A stretch of DNA of 64,000 nucleotides from Litoditis marina. Lineage: Eukaryota > Nematoda > Chromadorea > Rhabditida > Rhabditidae. The position numbers and the translations under genes are program-made. Below, piece after piece: positions 55,763-64,000 of the stretch. Every line of letters begins with the position of its first letter. Position 1 is the first letter of the stretch. The notes beneath the pieces were generated by a model that saw nothing but the letters and a program-made list of their open reading frames with translations, did no database searches and was not told the DNA's origin. The DNA is taken from the NCBI GenBank assembly GCA_964036275.1, contig OZ038436.1, positions 9,764,147 to 9,828,146 on the forward strand, in the 5' to 3' direction.

Positions 55763-56581
55763 TAGGCAGGGTTCATACTTTCTGTCGCCTAATTAGGCGA
55801 CAGCAGCAGTCGCCGCGTAGCATTTTCGAAATGCTGCTGTCGCTCAATTTGGCAGCAGCAATTTCGCTTAATCTAGCTACCAAAAAGTATGAACGACTTT
55901 TTCCTCCATTTGTTACTAAATGTCTTATTTTTGTTAAAAGCAATGCTCTTTTAGGAAAATGTCAGTTTTACTTGATAATTTTGATTCAGATTGTTCAAAA
56001 AACCTTGCATGGTTGATTGGTAAAATTTCAAATCATGATGCAATGAGCGATGTTTCTATACGATTCAATGTTTCACTCTCGACTAATGATCAAACTTGTT
56101 TTAAAACTCACTTAAAGTTCGAAAGTGTGATTTTCGAAGTTTCAATAAACTTACAATATAGAGTGCAGACAAAGTGTTTTGATAGCTTTAGAAAGTCAAA
56201 AACCAGATCATTTCTCACTCCATTTACCGGGAAATACTTTTGAAAGAAGTAATATATGTTTTAACTGAGTTAGTAACTACCCAAATAATCATTTAAAATC
56301 GAAAAATTAAAGTAATTGAGAAAAAACTGAACAAAAACCAATTAGCGACGCTTCATGTATTTTACTAGCTAGTAAACTACACTTGTCGCTGAATTCGGCA
56401 GCAATTGTCGCCTAATTAAGCGACAGCGACGTAATTTGGCAACAAAAAGTATGAACTCCCAATTGGCGACGCGACGTCGCTGTAGCGGAATTCGGCAACA
56501 AGCGACGCGATCGATAATCATGATTTGTGTATTGTCGCGCGTGTTGCCAAATTCAGCGACAGGAAGTATGAACCCTGCCTA
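55763..56581. mobile_element. 819-bp TIR element (CAGGGTTCATACTT ends)
   Basis: Left TAGGCAGGGTTCATACTTTC and right GAAGTATGAACCCTGCCTA are inverted. The subterminal regions are full of CGACAGC and TGTCGC words that form further palindromes. The CAGGG start recalls hAT termini, but no 8-bp target duplication is visible. The ORF of 94 codons at 55959-56243 is unrecognised. Confidence 0.8.
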
Positions 56582-57329
56582 AATAACTGCCGCATTTCAG
56601 GAACCTCTCTAGAACTTTTGATATTGCACTGTAACAGGTGTCACAAGTTTGTGTTTATGTCCAATATGAACAGTCTTCTCTCGCCGTACTGAGTGATATA
56701 AGGTAATTTATAAAAGCTGAAGCGAATAACATTTTAAGTTAACCTACACGAATAAACGTAAACTGTTGGTGCACACTTACGGGAATCATTGTAAACACAG
56801 CAGAACTCAGAAACGTGCACTTGAAAAGTGCACGATGCATCAATAGAATGCTAAATTTACATGACTGTTCAATTTACTTCTAGTATAAGTACCATTTTCG
56901 TTTGAAGTTGAATATCCCTTACAATGAATCGGAGAGTTTTTAATGTTTATAAAACAATGTATACAGTTCGATAAATAACAACAACAAACTAACTTTACAT
57001 CCAAATCAAAAACAGACATTTATAATCCACTACAAAAGTTACACAAATACAACCTTAACTACGAGTAATTAAAAAACGACTAGAGAAATATTGTTAGAAA
57101 CCGTTTGACGCAACAAATTGTTCACTCTATATTAGAATAAACCATCCATGTACCATGTATAGTACAAACACATAATTAAAAACGGTGAAATAACCAAAAA
57201 CTATAGACATTTCACCTTAAACGGCTAGGAAAACGATAAAATTCTACCCCAATTCACTTTGAAACCAGAGAAGCATACCTATTCTGAATAACATTATACA
57301 TACTCTGAATGTTTCACCCTGTCCAAACT

Positions 57330-57405
57330 TTCCCTGAACATATATATCACTTCGTGCGAATTAAGCGTAAATATGATACTTAATTCGAATGTTTCACCCT
57401 GTCTA
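57330..57405 (+). promoter_or_regulatory. Two motif units across the sirtuin stop codon
   Basis: CGAATGTTTCACCCTGTCTATATAAG (57386 on) is antisense to the last ten codons; a second partial copy (TGAATGTTTCACCCTGTCC) lies about 50 bases away in the 3' UTR. The end of the coding sequence thus coincides with a copy of the dispersed motif. Confidence 0.5.
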
Positions 57406-60400
57406 TATAAGCTATTTCCGCCTCTTGTACAACCGCGTCCAAATCCAGTTCCCAACCCAACAGCTCGGCCATTTTCCGTACGCCCTCGTCACATTTTCCC
57501 TGCCAGAAGACATCCCTGAATTAAGTGTTTATTGATGTGGGTTGTAGTTTGATCTCCAAATATGATCGTTGTAGTTTGATATATGATTGATATGCATTTA
57601 CGAAGATTGCAAAATACAAGGGAACATCAGAGGAACCAAGCCACAAACACAGCAAAACACTATGTACAGTTTTGGTCTGCCCTTTCCTGAGCCAAAAGGC
57701 ATACCCCAGTAAGGTTGTCCGAATAGTCGGAAAAATCCGATAAACGGACTACTTTTCAGCCAAAAACGACAAAAATTGTCTATTTTTGCTGCAAAATCAT
57801 GAATTTTCACGTGTTTCAATCTGGAAACGAACTACTTCTTGTGGAATAGTCGAAACTTACTGGTGTATGCCAAAAATCCATGGTTGTACTGACTGTTTTC
57901 CATTGCGGTTATCTCAACTATCTGAAGCCCGGGTTCCTCCGTTTTTTGGTTGGATTCAGTAGTAACAATTCGGCACATGCCATCTACCCGCTCGGTTACC
58001 TACTCAGGTAACCAGAAAAGTAACCTGATACCAACCTGGTATTGGCCCGTGGGCCGTAGCAGAGTCTCTCCATTCCGTGTGTTGCCTGTGGTCTCCCGAT
58101 GCCCCCGGCCTCCTCCAAATTGATCAGAAGACGGGGTACGTCGTCGCCTACCTGAAACATTCAATGTCATTATACCTAGACAGATTTCCACAAAATGCTA
58201 CTCATACATTAGAAAAGAGGTTAAATTGTCAGAAAAGTACGAATTTTTCGAGTTGCCTATTGTTATTGAGAACATTTTCTGATTTCTTGGTGAAGCACAG
58301 CGAACATAATTGGTTTGTGAGTCCGAGTTGAAAACGAATACATTGACAAAGTAGTTGGTTTCAAGAACAATTCGTATTGAACTTGAAGGTTGAAATCTGT
58401 GTAACAAGAATGAGATTCCGATTCCTCTATAAGGTGTAATCTGTAATTTTAGTTTGATCTCTGATCTCTGATCTCTCACCTCGTCTACCATCGCAGCGAA
58501 CGGCTGTACCACGAGAGAAGTTCCCATTATTATCAGCAGATCACATTTCGGGAAATCCTGAAATCCAATCAACATTAGACACATTTAAGCGATCTTGAAC
58601 ATAATTCATCTTCTAAACCCGAAATTTCCACCAATTGTTCATTTTAAAAGCGGCTTCTGCATGACATACGTTCGTTTTCACGTTACAACACTCACTATTC
58701 ATATTCATTTAGTTGAAAGTTCACAAACGCTATCTCTTGAATATGATTATTGCCTCTCAAAATAGAATCTTCTGAAAATTGCATTAAACCAGCTGGAAAT
58801 AGAAAAGGTACGGTGAACGATCATGCTTCTCTCAAAAACACAACAATAGCCATAGAACAATAGAAAATATACTATATACAACACAATAAAAGTAGAAAAA
58901 TAGACTCACATTTATGGCTGAGAACATGAATCTTGTAGGTAGACTCTCTCCAAAAAACGTGATATCCGGCTTTACCACTCCATCGCAAGATTCACATTTG
59001 GGCACCTTACAGTCAGGATCACGCAGCCGATCTAAATAGTTTTCAATTGAAAATGGTGAATTCTGCAAGTAACCGCGTTAATTGGTAATGTAACCGGTTT
59101 TCCTAACCTATGTTTCAGCTTACCGTAGTAGGTAAAGGTTAATATCAGCTTACCGTAGTAGGTAAAAGGTTAGTAACTCAAAATAATACAACCAGTTACT
59201 TGTTAGGTAACCGTAAAAGGATTACCAAAAACCCGTTAGGTTACCAAAAAACTTGGTTAGATATAGAGTGTCTTCTGCACCTTTATTACAACAAAGTTTG
59301 AGAGCTTGAAACTGAAACAATGGATTATTACGGATTACTGTAGAAGGACATATATTGATGAAACAGAGTATACCTTCCATCCATTTCAAGTCGTATTTCT
59401 TCTTGCACTTCAGACAAGTACTTGTTCTATGGGATCCGTGTGCTTCTACAATGCGATCTTCCGGAATTCCCGTCAAAAACTCCAGCGAATCGATATTCTG
59501 GAAAACAATCGATAAATTTCGATATTCCAATCGGAAAATTTACCGCTAGAAGTTAAAATCAATTGAAATGGTTCAAACCCCTTCATTTTTAATTTGAATC
59601 ACATCTATGTGGACTCGTCGTGGCTGGCGCGGATCGTATTGCCATAACCTCAACTTCATGTTGATTCTAACATTATATCTTTGCGCTCTGAACCTTGGCC
59701 CTTCCTCGTCTAAAAAGCACATGAAGCAAAAAGTTGAGAGAACACCATGTGATACATTAGTGATACATTAGTTCATGTTTGTACTACGTGTCGAGCACAT
59801 GCGTATGCGTGTGTTGAATAAATATTGAAACATGTGAAAAACAATGATTGGTAGGCTTTGATGTTGCCAACCTAAGTAAAGCGCACAAAACATTTGAGTG
59901 CGGCTGAATTGGTCACGCGCTTTCGATGCAATATCGAAGCAATAACCAGATGAGAGAAGTCAAAGAAAAACAAAGACACGTCTACAGGCATAACCCGGTG
60001 AATTCGTCCGAATAGCCATACAGAATTAAGAAACGGATTAAAATTGGTTCATTTCTGACATAAAACAATTCATTTTCACCCGAGGCGAACTTTTTTTGGT
60101 CGATTAGTCGGACCTTACTAGTCTATAACTACAGTCTACAGTCAAGTTGGAGAACATCAATTCATCCACCTTACCGACTTCTTACCAACTTTTACCGAGT
60201 TTCACGTGGCGAATTTGACAGTTTTTATTCAAAAAAGATAATTCGTAACCAAAACAATTCACGATAACCGATTTTTACCAAAACATACAACTTTCACCAA
60301 GTTTTACGTGGCTAATTTGACAGTTCTTATCCAAAATCCAAATGTATTTACGATAAACGAAACAATCAACTACCTGAGTGAACCAGCGTCTCAGAATTCC

Positions 60401-62960
60401 CTTCCGTTCCAATAATCGCACGAAATGATGCGTGATTGTAGGCTGAAATAACCAACAAATTAGGAAAGACACAATGCATTAATGTAATATGTAATTGAGA
60501 CATAAACATCTCGGTTAAACACGTTAATTCCATACGGACAATGTAGTTTGAAACACTTTACATATTGATTTGTACTACTTCTGGTGTGTAACACCTTGTG
60601 ATACAACTTTGTGTCGAACTTCAAATACCAAAATTTGTTGAATAAACAATCTAAATGAACCTTTTTCCGGCACACATTTTTGCGCGTTTGATGAAAGTGT
60701 TTGTATCTTACTGTCATAATTTTCACTTTTATTTATATCTCATTCTTGCATGTGAATGAATCAATGATGAAAACAACAAACCTTAATGTGTTTGGGAAAG
60801 AGTTTCTTGGCGACACAATAGAATGGCTCGGGATTGGTCAGAAAGTACTGTAGACCAAAGATGTCCATCGGATCCGAGAGATTGTATTGACCCAGGTTCT
60901 CGTAAAGTCCGGTGCCTGAAAGAATGAAGTAACTGAACAAAACAATCACTAAAGTAACCGCTACAATGGGGGTACCGAATTTACAAAGTATTGTCTCTCG
61001 CCGGAATCGAACCTGCAAGCAAAAGATTCGTAGCTGGGCGCAAACCACAGCGCTATGAGAGTTCATGTTAGAGCAGCTTTCGAATAGAAGACATGTTGAG
61101 AAACCACACATCAACAAGGTCAGGTCAGTCTATTCTTCGAAAAGGAACCATTCTCTGCGCTGAAATTAGGCCGATTCTATATAAGACGCTCCAATCTAAA
61201 TGGTTTCGGAAATCAGGAAATCCTATTGATTTCATGAAATTTTTAGGATGAGACTTTTAACCATCGAAGAGTTATCACTTTTTTAAAATTATTTCTGATT
61301 GGACATCGGGTAGTTCCCATTTATTTGAAGTTTAAACTAAAAACCAAACGATCGAATCGCTGTGTCCCGATTCAGGAAATTGAAAAAAAGTGTGTCACAA
61401 AAAATTGCAGTTTTCACAAATCTCTCAAAAAATTGTGTCACAATTTTTCACACTTCAATTTTTTGGGCACAATTTTTCACACTTCAATTTTTTGGGCCCA
61501 ATTTTTCACACTACAATTTTTTGGGCACATTTTTTCACTTTTCCAAATATTGTACATGTTCCAGCAAGAGAGGTTATTACTGAACCACTCGCGCGATACT
61601 AATGTTTCCTTCCATACCCCCCTGACTGCGCCGTATCTAGTATTGGCGATTAGAGTAATGAGACGCAGAGAAACGAGCGCGCATTGAGGGCATCGCCCAA
61701 TTAGAAAAAGAGACGCAGAGAAAGAACAGGCGAGACAGATCCGCAGGATTTGAAACCATAACAAGATACGGATCATTGAGAGCTGTGTCAAAGAGTATCA
61801 CAGCATTATCGCGCGAGAGACATACAAAGTGCAAAGTACCTCTCTTTAGAGAAACAAATGTGTCACAATTTTTCACACTTCCATTTTTTGGGCACAATTT
61901 TTCACACTTCAATTTTTTGGGCCCAATTTTTCACACTACAATTTTTTGGGCACATTTTTTCACACTGTTTTCAACTGCGAAAACGTGTGTTATAATGTTC
62001 TGAAAGGAAAATAATTGTGGCAGAGGATTTTGAAACATACAAATATTCGGTAGTTTTATCTGCGCTCCAAATGAGAGCGACACAAGAATTAGAAGAATTG
62101 GACATTTCAGAAAAAATATCGGACAAGTCTGATGATGCACAATATTTTGAGGTTTTCCAAGAAATTATCTAAAATGGAAACCATTTAGATTGGAGCGTCT
62201 TATATCTAACCGGGTTTTTTGGTAACCTAACCGGTTTTTGGTAATCCATCATTCAGGTTAGCTCAGTAGGTAACCGGTTGGTGACCTACATAGAGAGTTA
62301 GTTAAAGGTTAAAATAGCCAGAAAGAAATGTAACTAAAGCTAAAAAGGGTAACCGGGACTGCGAAAATCAGATTACCTGATCAGGTAACCGTTTGGTGAC
62401 CTACATAGAGAGTTAGTTAACGGTTGAAATAACCAGAAAAAATGTTATTGGAGCAAAAAAAAACTAACCGGGACTACGGAAATCGGGTATTCCTGCCGAG
62501 GTTGAAATCCCGGCGCCAGTCATGACAATGACATTGGTCGGCTTGTGGTTTTTGATGAACTCCACAACTCCCTCAAGACTCAAGGAAGACAGTTTAGAGG
62601 TCTGTTTGGCTGGTTCTGAAACAACATCTATTATATAACCGGTTTTCGGTAATCAACCCTGTTTTCAGTTATTTGAGTAGGTAACCTGAAAGAAAAGTAA
62701 CCTGTAACCAACATTTGGTTACCGTTAAGCGATCGGTTGAAACAAAGTCGGATGAACTAGAACTAGAGGCCGATTCTAGATCTAACCGGTGTTCTTGACA
62801 ACCTAACTTGTTTTGGACAAACATTTTAATATCTTAAAACTTCATTCGGGTGTCCTGAAAAGGTGGTACCAAAACCGGTTAGAAGTATGATATAAGAATC
62901 CGATGAAACACCATTTTGTTGAACTGTATTCACAATTGAGTTTGGGAACAACGATTTCAT
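57380..62960 (-). CDS. NAD-dependent protein deacylase, SIRT2 class sirtuin
   Basis: Exons 62960-62912 (tentative), 62615-62469, 60915-60782, 60442-60374, 59497-59374, 59031-58910, 58557-58480, 58151-58036, 57515-57380 join in frame to 324 codons. Family role: removes acetyl/acyl groups from lysine using NAD+. Visible: NAD motif [20 protein letters not shown] (residues 49-68), QNID (133-136), catalytic His in EAHG (His153), zinc ligands Cys161, Cys164, Cys187, Cys190, [21 protein letters not shown] and RLLIN. The C-terminus [20 protein letters not shown] matches the SIRT2 end. No mitochondrial presequence is evident, so cytosol or nucleus is likelier. Exon 6 uses the internal acceptor TATTTAG at 59032, because the CAG 26 bases upstream breaks the frame. 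The final codons overlap a dispersed motif. Confidence 0.93.
57700..57869. mobile_element. MITE-2, sirtuin intron 8
   Basis: 170 bp, the best-preserved copy: CATACCCCAGTAAGGTT at one end and AACTTACTGGTGTATG at the other, with GACTATTCCAC/GTGGAATAGTC subterminal words. Confidence 0.85.
57985..58040. repeat. GGTTACC fragment at the exon 8 donor
   Basis: CGGTTACCTACTCAGGTAACC and AGTAACCTGATACC run up to the donor ACCAG|GTTGG at 58036. Confidence 0.6.
59085..59268. mobile_element. GGTTACC palindromic element, sirtuin intron 5
   Basis: Ends ATGTAACCGGTTTTCCTAACC and GGTTACCAAAAAACTTGG are inverted. About 180 of the 342 intron bases are this element. Confidence 0.75.
59658..59830 (+). mobile_element. 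3' end of a retroposon-like repeat, second copy
   Basis: Partner of 32588-32750, inserted in sirtuin intron 4, opposite in orientation to the gene. It carries an internal 11-base duplication (GATACATTAGT) and AATAAA. Confidence 0.5.
60970..61115 (-). mobile_element. tRNA-related SINE, copy 5, sirtuin intron 2
   Basis: Read on the minus strand: ACATGTCTTCTATTCG, then CTCTCATAGCGCTGTGG, GCTACGAATC and GGTTCGATTCCGGCGAGAG. CTCTC and GAGAG pair like an acceptor stem and GCGC/GCGC like a D stem. Only the last part of the 5' conserved region is present. Confidence 0.7.
61179..62205. mobile_element. 1027-bp TIR element, sirtuin intron 2
   Basis: The 28-bp terminal inverted repeats (ATATAAGACGCTCCAATC...) are perfect. 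The flanks (GGCCGATTCTAT ... ATATCTAACCGG) match an uninterrupted sequence at 62766-62788, a natural empty site, so the target is TA-rich. Inside are two direct repeats of about 105 bp (61436-61545, 61860-61970), each made of units of about 30 bp. No transposase is seen. Confidence 0.88.
61436..61970 (+). repeat. Paired minisatellites inside the TIR element
   Basis: Units AATTTTTTGGGCACAATTTTTCACACTTC, three to four per block, in two blocks about 320 bp apart with the same order of variants (GGGCAC, GGGCAC, GGGCCC, GGGCAC), so the blocks are duplicates of each other. Between them is a GC-richer stretch with GAGACGCAGAGAAA twice. Confidence 0.85.
62206..62480 (-). repeat. Tandem GGTTACC units that include the exon 2 3' end
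   Basis: Two units of about 115 bp (62266-62384, 62386-62480) share GGTGACCTACATAGAGAGTT and AACCGGGACTRCGRAAATC. The second unit ends in the last about 35 bases of sirtuin exon 2 with its donor; the first is a decayed copy of the same. Confidence 0.8.
62632..62897. mobile_element. GGTTACC element filling sirtuin intron 1
   Basis: Ends TTATATAACCGGTTTTCGG and CCAAAACCGGTTAGAAGTATGATATAAG. If the candidate first exon is right, it makes up about 266 of 296 intron bases. Confidence 0.65.
62912..62960 (-). CDS. Candidate first coding exon of the sirtuin
   Basis: ATG at 62960 gives [16 protein letters not shown] and a donor G|GTGTTTC in the phase exon 2 needs. The frame is closed upstream by TAG. 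It resembles the short N-terminus of SIRT2 isoforms (hydrophobic LFPNS/LF-Q stretch before the SLEGV helix). Only transcript data can confirm it. Confidence 0.45.
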
Positions 62961-63238
62961 ATTCAGAAAATAGTCAAATATCGTGTAGTTTGTAGGTTGC
63001 TATTTTGAGTAGGTATTCGAGAAAAATATATCTTTCACATACTCGTATCACTCGGTCATTATCAAAAGTAACTGACGCCAAAAGTAACCCTCGTATAATC
63101 GTTGATCACTAATACAAGTCGCTCAATATAAGGTTGGCACTTGGCATGGCCGCCGTACATTTTGAAACTGTTTCTTGTGTAGTTTGATCTTTGATCGAGT
63201 TTTAGCACTGAATCGTGAATACTGCAATGGGACCTACT

Positions 63239-64000
63239 AATTACCGCACCTACCGCACCGGGGGAAATACCGCACCACCGCAAATTTGCGTATTTTTTTC
63301 AAAAAATCCAAAATCTTCAATTTTGCCAACAAAATAGTTTTTAAAGCATAAACCCTATTCTTTTCACTTGAAAACAACAATAGTGATCTCGAGGAAACTT
63401 TCTGTGAAACTTTCTCACTAGAAGAACACGCTTTCAGTTGCATTTTCGTTTTCTGTTGTGTATTCTTCAAATTGTTTTATGCCTTCATGTCATATTAGTG
63501 AGTTATCGAATGTATAGAAGAAACTGCTTATCAGAAGAGAAGCACTGAGTACACAAGTACACATTATGCTAGCGTTTGCTCCTCTAGCAACTTATATGAA
63601 TACTTTATTCCCGTGGAAAAGTGAAGGTAACAAAAAAGGATTACCATAATAGAGTTAGAGGTTTGTGCTCGTTTGTTCATTGGCAATGATTGTCAATTTT
63701 GAGCTAAAAATGAAATCCACCAAATATTTCAGGTTTGAATAGCTCATACTTGCAGAAAGAACTGAAAGAATCTCTAAACAAATACACTGACTGACCGAAT
63801 TTTGCAGAAAAAGGGAATAAACTCATTGTGATCGGTAACTAGACATCATTTTCAGACTTGCTGTATCTAAAATGATGGAAAGAATAGGATTTATGCCTTA
63901 GAAACTATTTTGTTTGCAAAATTGGAGATTTTAAATTTTTTGAAAAAAATACGCAAATTTGCGGTGGTGCGGTACGGTGCGGTATTTTCAAATCGCGGTG
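63239..64000. mobile_element. Long inverted-repeat element, cut by window end
   Basis: 63239-63355 (TACCGCACCACCGCAAATTTGCG...) is inverted at 63888-64000 with about 90% identity over 110 bp. The inner side is AT-rich; the outer side is built from GTGCGGTA words. The 530-bp centre has no protein-like ORF. Confidence 0.85.

Noticed and set aside
59032..59057. CAG acceptor at about 59058 for sirtuin exon 6
   Set aside because: It puts the following conserved DRLRDPDCK block out of frame with exon 5; the TATTTAG acceptor at 59032 restores it.
61325..61912. ORFs of 70-120 codons in the sirtuin intron
   Set aside because: They translate the TTTTTTGGGCAC minisatellite in the TIR element (repeated [17 protein letters not shown] strings).
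1..64000. CRISPR arrays, operons, bacterial-type promoters or attachment sites
   Set aside because: None seen; gene structure is eukaryotic throughout and the tandem repeats are minisatellites without spacers.

Overview
The window is AT-rich nuclear DNA of an invertebrate animal. It has intron-rich genes with exons of about 70-195 bp, GT-AG introns ending mostly in T-rich CAG or TAG, animal-type transposons and a tRNA-related SINE. A nematode is my best guess, because the gag protein is nematode-like, the DNA carries long poly-C/G tracts, and a TGTTTC-cored motif is scattered everywhere. It is not Caenorhabditis-like in one respect: it carries a SIRT2/3-class sirtuin, which C. elegans lacks. 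Species is not resolved.

Layout. 1-4820: a minus-strand LTR retrotransposon that keeps gag only; its upstream LTR is split by an ORF1-only non-LTR element. 4.8-8.0 kb: duplicated non-coding blocks, one TTAA-flanked palindromic MITE and two foldback elements. 8092-23057 (minus): complete nuclear gene for the mitochondrial tRNA-uridine modification enzyme MTO1/GidA, 17 exons, 656 codons. Its 5.7-kb intron 13 holds a very young non-autonomous LTR element (identical 447-bp LTRs, 5-bp target duplication, tRNA-Gly primer site). 23.1-57.3 kb: no recognisable host gene; three or four rearranged copies of large composite repeat blocks, SINEs, LINE fragments, microsatellites and dozens of short promoter-like motifs. 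57380-62960 (minus): a SIRT2-class NAD-dependent deacylase, 9 exons (first one tentative), 324 codons. 63239-64000: one long inverted-repeat element running off the window.

Most interesting signals. (1) A motif of about 30 bp (TCAAATGTTTCG, then 8-12 bp later CTATA) recurs roughly 45 times on both strands, in introns and between genes, mostly with unrelated flanks; this looks like a dispersed family of small promoters (snRNA/piRNA type). (2) In three separate exons the 3' end plus its splice donor is duplicated inside the following intron. (3) A GGTTACC-rich palindromic element sits in four of eight sirtuin introns and almost fills intron 1. (4) Two different non-autonomous retroelements show nested insertion and recent movement.

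The two host genes are not functionally linked: MTO1 acts on mitochondrial tRNA wobble uridines and the sirtuin on acylated lysines. All exon models were built by hand from conserved protein motifs, splice dinucleotides and reading-frame continuity; no search was run.
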